A stretch of 64,000 nucleotides of DNA from Paenibacillus sp. UNC499MF (lineage in GTDB: Bacteria; Bacillota; Bacilli; Paenibacillales; NBRC-103111). This document shows, piece after piece, positions 1-8,867 of this stretch. The DNA is taken from positions 377,155 through 441,154 of the forward strand of contig NZ_FNVF01000003.1 of NCBI RefSeq assembly GCF_900107975.1, written 5' to 3'. The translations under genes and the position numbers were made by a program. How positions within the stretch are numbered: the stretch's first letter is position 1; each line of letters opens with the position of its first letter. The notes under the pieces are model-generated. The model ran no database searches. It was given only the letters and a program-made list of their open reading frames with translations, and had not been told where the DNA came from.

Positions 1-785
1 CGCAGGGCTTTCACGTTCTCCTGGAGCTCTTCTCCCATCACGTTGAACGATTTGGCGAGTTCCCCGATCTCATCGGAAGAAAGAATCGGAACCTTCGTGC
101 CGTATTCCCCCCGGGAGATTCTGCCTGCCGCGTCTTTGAGCTGAAGCAGAGGCCGGGTGATTCTGTAGAACAGGAAGAACGCGAATACGGTCGTCATCAG
201 GAAGCCGATAATCGAAACGATCACGAACAGGCGGAATACGTCCCACTGGGTCGCTTCCAGTGACTTCAGGGATTGATACAGGACGATGGCGCCCTGCGTA
301 GCTTTGGCTCCTCCGTCCGGCGTGTGATAAAGCGGCACGGCCACGGCGATATAATCGTTGCGCTGGTTGATTTTCCCCTGCTTGTTATAGGGGATGCGTT
401 TCTCCAGCATCTGGCCGTTCAAGACCGAATTCAGCTCCGCTTCCGAGAAAAAGTCGGCCGCTTTGAACCGGAGAAGCTCCTGGTTTTTGCCCTCGACCGA
501 CGGATTCAGTTCTTTCAGACTTTTATCCAGCGCAATCATGCGCGCATCCTGAAGTTCCAGAAGCTGGTTCGCCATCTTGTAAAACTCTTCGTCCTGGAGA
601 TGAAGGGCGGCGCCGTTCGAATAATCGCCCGCAAGCTGCTTCAGATTATGAACCTGATCCTCGGACTGGGAAAAATATTGTTCCAGCGACTGCACGAGAA
701 ACACGCCGAGCGTGATCAGAATAACCGCTACAAGACCGATAATCGTCAGCCAGAGCTTGCCGACTACGCTTCGCAGGCTGAACAC
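1..785 (-). CDS. resE: Sensor histidine kinase ResE, N-terminal part
   Basis: The gene runs off the left edge, so only about 261 N-terminal codons are present. The predicted protein starts VFSLRSVVGKLWLTI from a GTG at 785, with a GGAGG motif a good distance upstream. It has a first membrane segment near residues 10-32, an extracytoplasmic sensor region of about 145 residues, a second membrane segment near 182-203 and then a HAMP linker (motif DEIGELAKSFN). The kinase core lies outside the window. It follows resD after a single base, so the two are almost certainly co-translated. ResE is the membrane kinase that activates ResD under oxygen limitation and in respiration control (family knowledge). 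The identification rests on position and the N-terminal sequence. Confidence 0.9.
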   Translation of the reverse strand, partial: MFSLRSVVGKLWLTIIGLVAVILITLGVFLVQSLEQYFSQSEDQVHNLKQLAGDYSNGAALHLQDEEFYKMANQLLELQDARMIALDKSLKELNPSVEGKNQELLRFKAADFFSEAELNSVLNGQMLEKRIPYNKQGKINQRNDYIAVAVPLYHTPDGGAKATQGAIVLYQSLKSLEATQWDVFRLFVIVSIIGFLMTTVFAFFLFYRITRPLLQLKDAAGRISRGEYGTKVPILSSDEIGELAKSFNVMGEELQENVKAL

Positions 786-786
786 G

Positions 787-1509
787 TTACTTCGGTACCT
801 CCAGCTTGTAGCCTACGCCCCAGACCGTCGTAATCATCGCAGCCGCTTCCGGCGATACTTTGTTGAGCTTCTCGCGCAGTCTTTTCACATGAGTATCGAC
901 CGTGCGCAAATCCCCGAAAAATTCGTAATTCCAGACATCCTTAAGCAGTTCTTCCCGGGAAAACACCTTGTCCGGCGATACGGCCAAATAGTGGAGCAGC
1001 TCGTACTCTTTGGGGGTAAGAGCGACTTCCTGGCCTCCTGCCGTTACGCGGTGAGCGTCGTGCTCGATGACCAGGTGCGGAAAGACGATGTTGTTGCTCG
1101 AATTCGCATCCTTGGACAAGAAAGCCGTTGCGGACGAACGCCGCAGAATCGCCTTCACCCGGTAGATCACCTCGCGCGGGCTGAACGGTTTGACGACATA
1201 GTCGTCGGCCCCGACCTCGAATCCGTGGACGCGGTTGGTTTCTTCGCCCTTCGCGGTAAGCATGATGACCGGTGTGGACTTCACTTGGCGCAGACGCGCG
1301 CATACTTCCGTTCCATCAATTCCCGGCAGCATCAGGTCGAGCAGAATCAGATCGAAGTCGCGTTCGGTCGCCAGGGTCAGGGCCGTTTCGCCGTCTTCGG
1401 CTTCTTCGATGCCGTAACCCTCTTTCTCCAGGTACATCCGAAGCAGACGTCTGATCCGTTCTTCATCGTCTACAACCAGAATATTCAATCTCTGTTCCAT
1501 GACGTTCAC
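787..1509 (-). CDS. resD: Response regulator ResD (OmpR/PhoB family)
   Basis: This is a 240-residue two-domain regulator. The receiver domain (about residues 7-120) has the acidic pair in LVVDDEE, the phospho-acceptor aspartate near residue 58 (LILLDLMLPG) and the conserved lysine in VVKPFSPRE. The winged-helix DNA-binding domain (about 140-238) has the typical TVDTHVKRLREKL recognition region and ends VWGVGYKLEVPK. In Bacillus, ResD controls aerobic and anaerobic respiration genes, including the res genes themselves. It sits between resC and resE, the standard order. The start is either a GTG at 1509 or an ATG at 1500; the sequence does not settle this. Confidence 0.95.
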   Translation of the reverse strand: MNVMEQRLNILVVDDEERIRRLLRMYLEKEGYGIEEAEDGETALTLATERDFDLILLDLMLPGIDGTEVCARLRQVKSTPVIMLTAKGEETNRVHGFEVGADDYVVKPFSPREVIYRVKAILRRSSATAFLSKDANSSNNIVFPHLVIEHDAHRVTAGGQEVALTPKEYELLHYLAVSPDKVFSREELLKDVWNYEFFGDLRTVDTHVKRLREKLNKVSPEAAAMITTVWGVGYKLEVPK

Positions 1510-1554
1510 AATCCCTTCCGTCCGTAAACGATTGTAGTGAATGATTTGCTAAAA

Positions 1555-2814
1555 TTATACACCCGAATAGGAGTGCAGGCCAGCGATGACCAAGTTTACC
1601 CCGACCAGCGTAAACATAACCACGATAAAGCCGATTACGGCCAGCCATGCGGAACGTTTGCCCTGCCAGCCGCGGGAAAGGCGGAGATGCAGGAATACCG
1701 CGTAGAAGAGCCAGACGATCAATGCCCATACTTCCTTCGGATCCCAGCCCCAGAAGCGGCCCCAAGCTTTATGAGCCCAGATCATCGCGAAGATGAGGGC
1801 GCCGAGCGTGAAAATCGGATAGCCGATGGCGATGGAGCGGTACCCGATCTCGTCAAGGTCTTCCGGGTCCATGCCTTTCATAATGGGCGAAATCGCCTGG
1901 CCGATCGGCTTGCGCAGGATCAGTCTGAGCAGGACATACAGGAGGACCCCGATCAGAACCGTCCAGATGACCGTGTTGAGCTTCCGGCCGGCATTTTCTC
2001 CGCTCATCCAGGAAGGCGCCGTGAACAGCGGCTTGTCCATCCCGAGGAAGGAATCCATCGATTCAAGCGTGGTCTGGTAAGGAGCCACGATAGGCGGAAG
2101 CACGTAAGTGACGGTCTGGCTCACTTTTTGCTGGGTGCCGTCCTCTTTGGCAAGGATTTGTTCTTTCACGAATTTGGCTTCATAGCCGGCCGCATTAAAC
2201 GTAAATACGGAAGCGATGAATGCGATAAGCATGAAAATAATGAGCAGGGTGAATTCCACCCCTCTCTGCTCTTTCCGGTCGGCGGCCGTTTTGCCTTGAA
2301 AATTCACCGTCCGGATCAAGTACATTAACCCGGCGGCAAAACCGACAGCGAAGAATGCCTCGCCTGCGGCCGCGGTCGTAACGTGGATTTTAAGCCAGTA
2401 GCTCTGCAGCGCCGGAATCAGCGGCTGGACTTCGTTCGGGAAAACGGCCGCGTAGGCAATGATGAGCACGACGACCGGCAGAGCAAATACCCCGAGAACC
2501 GGGGTACGATAGATGGCATAGACGATAATAAAGGCGATCATGATCATCATACCGAGCATCGTCATAAATTCGAACATGTTGCTGGTCGGAATATGTCCGC
2601 CTCCGTACCAGCGGGTGAAGAAATACAGCAGTTGGGACACAAGGCCCAAAACGGACAGGCCGTAAGCGGCTCTGCCCCATTTGCGTGCGTGAACTTCGGG
2701 ATCCCGGTTGCTCCATGTCTTGCCTGCGATTGAAAGTACAAACACCAGAAAAGCCACACAGTAGATAACAAATGAAACCAGCAGCGCGTTCCCGCTGAAA
2801 CTTAACCAATTCAT
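1555..2814 (-). CDS. resC: Cytochrome c maturation protein ResC (CcsA-type heme handling)
   Basis: A 419-residue polytopic membrane protein with about eight hydrophobic segments. The heme-handling tryptophan-rich motif GRFWGWDPKEVWALIVWL near residue 355 identifies the CcsA/ResC family of System II cytochrome c biogenesis. Histidines flanking this motif would act as external heme ligands in the family. With ResB it forms the membrane complex that exports heme and attaches it to apocytochrome c. The start overlaps the stop of resB by four bases (ATGA), so translation is probably coupled. Confidence 0.95.
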   Translation of the reverse strand: MNWLSFSGNALLVSFVIYCVAFLVFVLSIAGKTWSNRDPEVHARKWGRAAYGLSVLGLVSQLLYFFTRWYGGGHIPTSNMFEFMTMLGMMIMIAFIIVYAIYRTPVLGVFALPVVVLIIAYAAVFPNEVQPLIPALQSYWLKIHVTTAAAGEAFFAVGFAAGLMYLIRTVNFQGKTAADRKEQRGVEFTLLIIFMLIAFIASVFTFNAAGYEAKFVKEQILAKEDGTQQKVSQTVTYVLPPIVAPYQTTLESMDSFLGMDKPLFTAPSWMSGENAGRKLNTVIWTVLIGVLLYVLLRLILRKPIGQAISPIMKGMDPEDLDEIGYRSIAIGYPIFTLGALIFAMIWAHKAWGRFWGWDPKEVWALIVWLFYAVFLHLRLSRGWQGKRSAWLAVIGFIVVMFTLVGVNLVIAGLHSYSGV

Positions 2815-4478
2815 GTAGCTTTCCCTCCTTTTTCAAGCGTTTTCTGATCCACCGTGATGCCTGTTTTATTCAATGCCGCGGCCACTTCCTTGCGGACGCC
2901 GAACCAGTTCTTGTTCGTATGCGCGCCCAGTACGAGCCTGCCGTCGTCGATTCTGAGCCATACCCGGCGGTGCTGCCAGTAGAAGCCCATGATGAGCCCG
3001 ATCATTCCGATCGCGGCCCCGATCCAGATGTAAGGAAGCGCACGGTCCGTACGGATATTCAGGAAAGAGGTATAGCTGGAGAACGTTACGTTCTCCATCG
3101 ATCCGACAGATAAGTCGAATTTGGCGCCTATTGATCCGTTAATTTCGTCCTGGCGGAACTCCTGCTTGTCTATCTGTCTCGGGAAATAGATGTAAGGCTC
3201 ACCGCCCGGAGAAAGCCCTGGTCCCGTAATCTGAAAAATAAATGCAGGCGCTTTCGCTTCATTCGACTTCGTAATAGGCTCCCCTTTGTCGTCCAGGCCG
3301 AATTCCGGGAAGTATCCCTTTAACGCGAGCTTGTAAGGCCCTGCCTGATACGAATCCTGAGGATCCTTCATCGGAAGCTCGAAGCTTCCGTAAGATTCGC
3401 CCGTCTGTTTGTTCGTCAGCGTCGGCTTGACCGAAATCAGCAGCGGATCTTCTTTGTAATCGTATTGAAAAGCGAGAAGCCCTTTGTAATCGAGCGGTTC
3501 GTTCACGATAATTTTCTGCCGGTGCACTTCTTCAAGCTCCGGTTTTTTGCCGGGAATGTCACAGTCCGCTTTACAGGTGTAAATCACGGCTTCCGTTTCG
3601 TAAATTTTCGCGACGTTCCGTTCTCTTTTTCTAAACTCTTCGGTCATTTCTTCCGGCTTGTAAAAGTCGATGGTGAACTTCTCGTTCTTGATATAGAGCG
3701 ACGTATCGGGAATTTTCTTGATCTCCCCTTCTCGCAGCCCCATATACTCATCCATCTGCCAGCCCGGGAAACTGCGCATCAGTACGGCCAGCAGAAAAAT
3801 AATAAGGCCGATATGAAGCACGTAAGGCCCCCAGCGGCTGAACCGGTACTTCTCGGCAAGAAGAGCGGCTCCGTCCGTATGGACGCGATAGTGTTTTTTG
3901 CGGAGCTGGCGGGCCATCTGTTCCGTCCATTCTTCTTCGGAGACACCTTCCGGAATATGCCCGTCGTAAGCGACCTTCTGGCGGAGCAGGAAGCTGTGGT
4001 GCTTCTGAATCTTCTGCTTGGAAAGAGCCCTGTACAGCGGAAGAACGCGGTCCAGGCTGCAGATGACGAGCGAGGCGCCGATCATCAGAATAAGGAGCTT
4101 AAACCACCACGATTCGTACGTGTGGGATAAGCCCAGCAAATAATACACGTGGCCCAGTGTTCCGTATGTATCCTTATAGTAAGTGGAAGGGTCTACCTGA
4201 ATAAAATTGCTTTCCTGCGGATAAATGGTGCCAAGCGAAGAACCGATCAAGGTCAGGACGATAATCGTCACGGCCACCTTCACCGATGAAAAGAAATTCC
4301 AAATCCGGTCCAGCCAGGACGGATTTTCCCGCTGGGACCGCCGGGCGACCCCATCATATTTCATTTCAAGCGGTTCGGTCGAAAACGCTTCTTCGGTCAG
4401 CGGCTTGCCGCACGATTCGCAGAGCAGAGTCCCTACATGGTTCTGGTGCCCGCAATCGCACTTCGTGTTCTGAAACAC
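2811..4478 (-). CDS. resB: Cytochrome c maturation protein ResB (Ccs1)
   Basis: A 555-residue member of the ResB/Ccs1 family. It begins with a four-cysteine, zinc-ribbon-like segment (CDCGHQ...LLCESCGKPL, residues 8-27). Membrane segments follow near residues 70-90, 125-145 and 215-235, then a large extracytoplasmic region of about 250 residues, and a last membrane segment near 485-505. ResB works with ResC as the System II cytochrome c synthase. The start is a GTG at 4478 preceded by a GGGGGAA ribosome-binding site. Its length is close to that of the Bacillus protein. The N-terminal cysteine ribbon is part of the cytoplasmic end; its role is unknown to me. Confidence 0.95.
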   Translation of the reverse strand: MFQNTKCDCGHQNHVGTLLCESCGKPLTEEAFSTEPLEMKYDGVARRSQRENPSWLDRIWNFFSSVKVAVTIIVLTLIGSSLGTIYPQESNFIQVDPSTYYKDTYGTLGHVYYLLGLSHTYESWWFKLLILMIGASLVICSLDRVLPLYRALSKQKIQKHHSFLLRQKVAYDGHIPEGVSEEEWTEQMARQLRKKHYRVHTDGAALLAEKYRFSRWGPYVLHIGLIIFLLAVLMRSFPGWQMDEYMGLREGEIKKIPDTSLYIKNEKFTIDFYKPEEMTEEFRKRERNVAKIYETEAVIYTCKADCDIPGKKPELEEVHRQKIIVNEPLDYKGLLAFQYDYKEDPLLISVKPTLTNKQTGESYGSFELPMKDPQDSYQAGPYKLALKGYFPEFGLDDKGEPITKSNEAKAPAFIFQITGPGLSPGGEPYIYFPRQIDKQEFRQDEINGSIGAKFDLSVGSMENVTFSSYTSFLNIRTDRALPYIWIGAAIGMIGLIMGFYWQHRRVWLRIDDGRLVLGAHTNKNWFGVRKEVAAALNKTGITVDQKTLEKGGKAT

Positions 4479-4515
4479 GCCGCATTCCCCCTCTATGCTG
4501 TTTAAATTGAAACTT

Positions 4516-5055
4516 TTACTGGCCGCCTACGGCCGTGAGCTTTTTCAGCGTATCCGCGATAAATGCCTCGTCCATCTCGCCTTTATGAATTTTCATGACC
4601 GTTCCGTCGGGTTTGATAAAAAATGTCGTCGGATATTCCACGACCCCGAACTGTTTCCGCACCTTCTCCTCGTTATCGAGCAGGATGGGCAGGCTCAGAT
4701 TGTACTGGTCCACGAAGTTTTGAACCGTTACCCGGCTGTTGTCCAGGTTGACTTCAAGGAACTCCACGTTCTTGTCTTTCCAAATGTCGTACTGCTTCTG
4801 CAGGGCGGGCATTTCCTTCTTGCAGGGAGGACAGAAGGTTCCCCAGAAATTAATCAGGACGCCTTTGCCTTTGTAATCTGAGAGCTTGTAGGACTTGTTA
4901 TCGAGTCCGGCAAGCGTAAAGTCCGGCGCTTTCGAGCCCTCGACCGGATATTTTTTATCGTCGGCGGATGTTAGGTTATTGACGATCGTAAATACACCGA
5001 TGATAAGAACAAGGCCTAAAATGATAATCTGAACCCATTTTTTGTTCTTTTTCAT
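4516..5055 (-). CDS. resA: Thiol-disulfide oxidoreductase ResA
   Basis: A membrane-anchored thioredoxin-like protein that reduces the cysteines of apocytochrome c before heme attachment. The chosen start (ATG at 5055, MKKNKKWVQ) gives 179 residues and follows a GAGGGTG ribosome-binding site; the reading frame is open further upstream, but that part shows no family similarity. Visible features are one N-terminal signal-anchor helix (about residues 8-28), the fold start SKAPDFTLAGLDNK, the active-site motif GTFCPPCKKEM and the cis-proline region EYPTTFFIKPDG. It is the first gene of the resABC group and lies 37 bases ahead of resB. Confidence 0.95.
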   Translation of the reverse strand: MKKNKKWVQIIILGLVLIIGVFTIVNNLTSADDKKYPVEGSKAPDFTLAGLDNKSYKLSDYKGKGVLINFWGTFCPPCKKEMPALQKQYDIWKDKNVEFLEVNLDNSRVTVQNFVDQYNLSLPILLDNEEKVRKQFGVVEYPTTFFIKPDGTVMKIHKGEMDEAFIADTLKKLTAVGGQ

Positions 5056-5100
5056 AGCGAGCACCCTCAAAAATTTGACATAACTATACTCATTATAACG

Positions 5101-5131
5101 AAAAAAAAGGCCAAGCTTAGCGGCCTTTTTG
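5101..5131 (-). terminator. Intrinsic terminator of rluB
   Basis: On the minus strand the sequence folds as AAAGGCC, loop, GGCCTTT followed by a run of eight T. The stem includes the stop codon of rluB, so it ends that transcript just before resA. Confidence 0.85.
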
Positions 5132-5869
5132 AATTTTATGTGACTGCAAGGCCGCATCGCGCAGGCTGTTAATTTCGTCATTGCGCAGGACTCTGTACTT
5201 TGCTCTCGGAAGACCCGCCAGCAGTAAAGGTCCGTATTGTACCCGTCTTAATTTGACCACCGGAAAAGATACGGCGTCGAACATTCTTCTCACTTGACGG
5301 TTCCGGCCCTCGTAAATCGTAATGGAAATTACGCTCTCGTTCTGTTCCGGACGCACATCGACGTATTCGACCTCGGCGGGAGCGGTCATGCCGTCCTCCA
5401 GCTCGATGCCGGCTCTCAGACGGTCGAGTACGGAACCGTGCACGACACCCTTGACAGTCGCATGGTACGTCTTGGCCACATGATGCCTCGGATGCATCAT
5501 CAGGTTGGCGAATTCTCCGTCGTTCGTCAGAATGAGAAGCCCTTCCGTATCGTAATCAAGCCGTCCGACCGGATACACGCGCTCCTTGATCCCCGGCAGG
5601 TAATCGGTTACGACTTTGCGGCCTTTAGGGTCCGCAGCGCTCGTAATAACGCCTTTCGGCTTGTTCAGCATCACGTACACTTTCGTCTGCTGCTTAATGG
5701 CCCGTCCGTCTACGGTTATGACATCCTCTGCGGGATTCACTTTCACGCCAAGCTGCGTGACGACTTCTTCGTTCACGCTCACACGGCCGGCCAGGATCAG
5801 CTCCTCGCTTTTCCTGCGGGATGCTACGCCCGCCTCGGCCAGCACTTTCTGCAATCTCTCCATCCTCAA
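5117..5869 (-). CDS. rluB: Ribosomal large subunit pseudouridine synthase B
   Basis: A 250-residue RluB/RsuA family enzyme that converts one uridine of 23S rRNA into pseudouridine. The N-terminal S4 RNA-binding domain starts ERLQKVLAEAGVASRRK. The catalytic aspartate motif is GRLDYDTEGLLILTND, followed by the family block YEGRNRQVRRMFDAV. The annotated start is TTG (5869), with GAGG six bases upstream; an ATG two codons later (MERLQ) is the alternative. It is immediately upstream of resA in transcription, as in many Bacillales, and has its own terminator. Confidence 0.95.
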   Translation of the reverse strand: MRMERLQKVLAEAGVASRRKSEELILAGRVSVNEEVVTQLGVKVNPAEDVITVDGRAIKQQTKVYVMLNKPKGVITSAADPKGRKVVTDYLPGIKERVYPVGRLDYDTEGLLILTNDGEFANLMMHPRHHVAKTYHATVKGVVHGSVLDRLRAGIELEDGMTAPAEVEYVDVRPEQNESVISITIYEGRNRQVRRMFDAVSFPVVKLRRVQYGPLLLAGLPRAKYRVLRNDEINSLRDAALQSHKIQKGR

Positions 5870-6135
5870 CGTTCACCTCAAAGCTAATGATAACCATCCT
5901 TGCGTGAAATCACAAGTTCTCTGCCGGCGAATCCGCAAATGTTTTTCAGGGAATACCGGGCAAAAGCCTCCCCTCCCATCTTGCATGGACGGGCGGTGAC
6001 GGATAAAACGTCATAAGCAGGTGCGTATACCGGACGGCCTAATTTTGAAAGGTTCTTCTGCTAATCGTTCCCTTAAGGAGCGGAAAATAATCATATTTTG
6101 CCAAAATGAAGGCCGGACGGGCGGGTTTTCTCTGA

Positions 6136-6164
6136 AAAACAAAGAAACCGCCCTGTCCGGGCGG
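6136..6164 (-). terminator. Intrinsic terminator after spmB
   Basis: On the minus strand a CCGCCC-GGACA-GGGCGG hairpin is followed by TTTCTTTGTTTTT. It begins three bases after the spmB stop codon and closes the dacB-spmA-spmB transcript. Between this and rluB (5870-6135) I see no gene. Confidence 0.85.
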
Positions 6165-6167
6165 CCA

Positions 6168-6704
6168 TCAGGTTGCGAACACGAGCAGGCAGATGACGAT
6201 GGAAGCGACGAATCCGACCACATCGGAAATAAGGCCGACTTTGAGCGCATATCCGGCTTTCCGGATGCCGATCGCCCCGAAGTATACCGTTATGACATAC
6301 AGCGTCGTATCCGTGCTTCCCTGGACCGTCGAAGCGATCCGGCCGACCAGCGAATCCGGGCCGAACTGGGCGATCAGGTCGGTCGTGAAGGCAAGGGAGC
6401 CCGCGCCCGTTATCGGGCGCAGGATCGCCAGCGGGAGCACCTCGGACGGGACACCGAGAGCCTGGAACAGCGGCTTCAGCCAGCCCAGGGTCAGTTCCAG
6501 CGCCCCCGATGCCCGGAACACGCTGATCGCAACCATCATGCCGACGAGATGGGGGATGATTTTTACCGCCGTGTCGAAGCCGTCCTTGGCGCCGTCGGTG
6601 AACGATTCGTACACGGGCACTTTCCGGTAGGCGGCATACAGCGGGATGAAAACGATAAGGACCGGGATGGCCCACGCCGAGAGCACGTTCACCCAATCGT
6701 ACAT
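6168..6704 (-). CDS. spmB: Spore maturation protein SpmB
   Basis: A 178-residue membrane protein of the nucleoside-transporter gate family (MYDWVNVLSAWAIPVLIVFIPLYAAYRKVPVYESF...). The block PLAILRPITGAGSLAFTTDLI is typical of SpmB. SpmA and SpmB are needed for normal dehydration of the spore core in Bacillus and Clostridium. It starts seven bases after the spmA stop and is the last gene of the dacB-spmA-spmB group, the standard arrangement of this sporulation operon. Confidence 0.95.
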   Translation of the reverse strand: MYDWVNVLSAWAIPVLIVFIPLYAAYRKVPVYESFTDGAKDGFDTAVKIIPHLVGMMVAISVFRASGALELTLGWLKPLFQALGVPSEVLPLAILRPITGAGSLAFTTDLIAQFGPDSLVGRIASTVQGSTDTTLYVITVYFGAIGIRKAGYALKVGLISDVVGFVASIVICLLVFAT

Positions 6705-6711
6705 CGGCGGC

Positions 6712-7311
6712 TCATCCTTTCACTACAGGGTTCGCCGGGAGCTTGCGCCTGTACCAGCGGTCGACGATGATCGCGGCGGCGGTCGACACGACCGTGGCCA
6801 GCAAAGTCGTGCCGACGATTTCCGACGGATTTATGGAGTTATAATTCATCCGGATGGCAATCAAAGTCGTCGGAATGAGCGTGATGCTGGCCGTATTCAG
6901 CGCCAGGAGCGTGCACATGGCGGGGCTGGCCGTATCCTTATGGGGATTGAGCTTCTGCAGCTCCTGCATCGCCTTAATTCCCATCGGAGTAGCGGCATTG
7001 CCGAGCCCCAGGATGTTCGCGCTCATGTTGGACATGATGTATCCCAGCGCGGGATGGTCCTTCGGGATGCTGGGAAACAGGAAGCGGACGACGGGACGAA
7101 GCAGAACGGCCAGCTTGGACAGCAGGCCGGCGTCCTCGGCGATTCTCATCATGCCGAGCCAGAAGACCAGCACGCTGATGAGACCGAAGCAGACCGTCAC
7201 GCCGCTTTTGGCGCCGTCGAAGGCAGCCTGCGTTACGGCTTCGACGTTGCCCTGGACTGCGGCAACCCCAAAGCCGGTTACGATGAAGAACAACCAGATC
7301 CAATTCACCAT
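6712..7311 (-). CDS. spmA: Spore maturation protein SpmA
   Basis: A 199-residue polytopic membrane protein (MVNWIWLFFIVTGFGVAAVQG...), partner of SpmB. The family block SNMSANILGLGNAATPMGIKAM, seen near residue 100, carries the conserved glycine- and asparagine-rich gate motif. It lies between dacB and spmB on the same strand with short gaps, so all three should be expressed together in the mother cell during sporulation. The role in spore core dehydration is known from Bacillus; the transported molecule is not. Confidence 0.95.
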   Translation of the reverse strand: MVNWIWLFFIVTGFGVAAVQGNVEAVTQAAFDGAKSGVTVCFGLISVLVFWLGMMRIAEDAGLLSKLAVLLRPVVRFLFPSIPKDHPALGYIMSNMSANILGLGNAATPMGIKAMQELQKLNPHKDTASPAMCTLLALNTASITLIPTTLIAIRMNYNSINPSEIVGTTLLATVVSTAAAIIVDRWYRRKLPANPVVKG

Positions 7312-7338
7312 CGTTCTTTCCTCCTTTCCTGTACTTGC

Positions 7339-8514
7339 CTACATGCCGGGTGACAGCACCGCCCGGACAGCTTTGCGCAAGGTTACACTCCACGCGTTCC
7401 AGACACCGGTGTCCGTTTCGGTCGCCTGAAAACCGAATGCCGCCTTGTCTGCCGCTTTCAGGCGCGGGCTTGATGGGTCCACCAGCGGCACGGTGCCGAG
7501 CAGGCGGTCGTCTAGCTTCAGCCGGAGACTGCCTTTCTCGCCAAGCCGCGCATCCAGAGACTCCGGCGGGTACGACTCCGGTTCGGAGGTGACGCGGTCT
7601 TTTTCCGCAGAGAGCAGCGGGTACGAGAACCCTCTCTCCGCCACATAAGGCGTCCCTTCTACCGCCTGTCCCTTGTTCAGCAGAGGAACAAGCGGATAAT
7701 GCTCAAACCCCCACTGCAGCAGACGGGTATGATCCGCCCAGTCGTCGCCGTCGTTTAAGGTCACCACGACGAGCTGCTGTCCGTTCCGTGTGGCCGAAGA
7801 CACCAGACACCGTTTGGCCAGCTTCGTGTAGCCCGTTTTAACCCCGTCGGCCCCGTCGAAAAGGCCCAGCATTTTGTTTTTGTTAAACCAGGTGTACTCC
7901 CACGATTCGTTCGGGTTCGGAACTTTGATCATTTTCGTCTGGACAATTTCCTGGAACGTCGGGTTTTTCAGGCTGTAAGCCGCCAGTTTCGCCAAATCGT
8001 TGGCGCTGGAATAATGATCGGCACTCTCGTCCAGCCCCGACGGGTTCGTAAAATTCGAATGGTCGAGCCCGATCTGTTCGGCTTTCCGGTTCATCATCAT
8101 GGCAAACCCTTCCACGCTGCCGCCTACATGCTCGGCTATGGCCGTCGCCGCATCGTTTCCGGAACGGAGCATCAGCCCGTAGAGCATGTGCTTCAGGCTC
8201 ATTTCCTGCCCCGCCTTCAGGTACAGGGACGAGCCTTCTTTTCCCGCCGCGCGGGTGCTCACTTTGACAATGTCCGTAAGCTTGCTCTCCTCGACGGCCA
8301 CGATCGCCGTCATGATTTTAGTCAGGCTCGCTATTCTCATCGGCCTGTCTCCCCGCTTCGAGTATAGTACTCTGCCCGATTTCACGTCGACGAGGGTCGC
8401 GGCCTCCGCATTCGTTCCTATCGCCGGGGGTTCCGCCGCCAAGGCCGCTGTGCCAAACACGTTCAGCATGCACAAAAACGCCAGCATACCGGATATCCAC
8501 ATCCGTTTGCTCAT
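7339..8514 (-). CDS. dacB: Spore cortex D-alanyl-D-alanine carboxypeptidase DacB (PBP5*)
   Basis: A 391-residue serine peptidase of the S11 class. A signal peptide (about residues 1-26) is followed by the three penicillin-binding motifs: SLTK at 63-66, SGN at 118-120 and KTG at 226-228. A beta-rich C-terminal domain follows. In Bacillus, DacB trims D-alanine from cortex peptidoglycan and so sets cross-linking. Its position directly before spmA and spmB separates it from the paralogue dacF at 26-27 kb. A ribosome-binding site (GGGAGGAAGGG) precedes the ATG. A sigma-E-like promoter is visible upstream. Confidence 0.93.
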   Translation of the reverse strand: MSKRMWISGMLAFLCMLNVFGTAALAAEPPAIGTNAEAATLVDVKSGRVLYSKRGDRPMRIASLTKIMTAIVAVEESKLTDIVKVSTRAAGKEGSSLYLKAGQEMSLKHMLYGLMLRSGNDAATAIAEHVGGSVEGFAMMMNRKAEQIGLDHSNFTNPSGLDESADHYSSANDLAKLAAYSLKNPTFQEIVQTKMIKVPNPNESWEYTWFNKNKMLGLFDGADGVKTGYTKLAKRCLVSSATRNGQQLVVVTLNDGDDWADHTRLLQWGFEHYPLVPLLNKGQAVEGTPYVAERGFSYPLLSAEKDRVTSEPESYPPESLDARLGEKGSLRLKLDDRLLGTVPLVDPSSPRLKAADKAAFGFQATETDTGVWNAWSVTLRKAVRAVLSPGM

Positions 8515-8582
8515 ATGCCCTTCCTCCCATTGCCCCTCGCATCCGGGTCAAGACTTGTCTTCCCTACAGGGAACTTTGTACA

Positions 8583-8611
8583 AGTATATGCTTGACCCGC
8601 CCGCTTATGAC
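8583..8611 (-). promoter_or_regulatory. Candidate sigma-E promoter of dacB
   Basis: On the minus strand TCATAAG and CATATACT are separated by 13 bases. The -10 matches the sigma-E consensus CATACAnT at seven of eight positions. It lies about 70 bases ahead of dacB, a mother-cell gene in Bacillus. The -35 match is partial. Confidence 0.55.
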
Positions 8612-8636
8612 CCGCTCCTTTGACCGCAGGCGGTTC

Positions 8637-8665
8637 TTTACAAATTCGTGCTTCTCCGGTATACT
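8637..8665 (+). promoter_or_regulatory. Sigma-A promoter of the ArsB/NhaD-type transporter
   Basis: TTTACA (8637-8642) and TATACT (8660-8665) with a 17-base spacer form a near-consensus promoter. It predicts a start near 8672 and hence an untranslated leader of about 195 bases. Confidence 0.75.
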
Positions 8666-8671
8666 TCTTTA

Positions 8672-8867
8672 GGATTGTTTAAGAAACGGCCCGGAACACC
8701 AAGCAACCGCATATGGAGATCACCGGAGGAGCCTGTCATCACAGGCTCCTTTTTGCGCTTTTTTCCTTCTGTATGCGTTTAACGGGCAGCCGTGCAGCAA
8801 CCTGAATCTGTGAACAGGCAGATGCAAATAACGCTTGAAAGCCGCTAACCAAAGGAGAGATCATGTC
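8672..8867 (+). ncRNA. Leader with intrinsic terminator: possible riboswitch or attenuator
   Basis: Between the promoter and the transporter start lies a strong terminator: GGAGCCTGT (8728-8736), loop CATC, ACAGGCTCC (8741-8749), then five T. No gene ends just upstream on this strand, so the terminator can only act on the transporter's own leader. About 56 bases precede it (8672-8727), including two CCGG segments (8691-8694 and 8723-8726) that could pair. This is the layout of a small riboswitch or attenuator. I do not recognise the class; sodium- or lithium-responsive motifs found ahead of cation antiporters are the obvious candidates to test. Confidence 0.5.
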
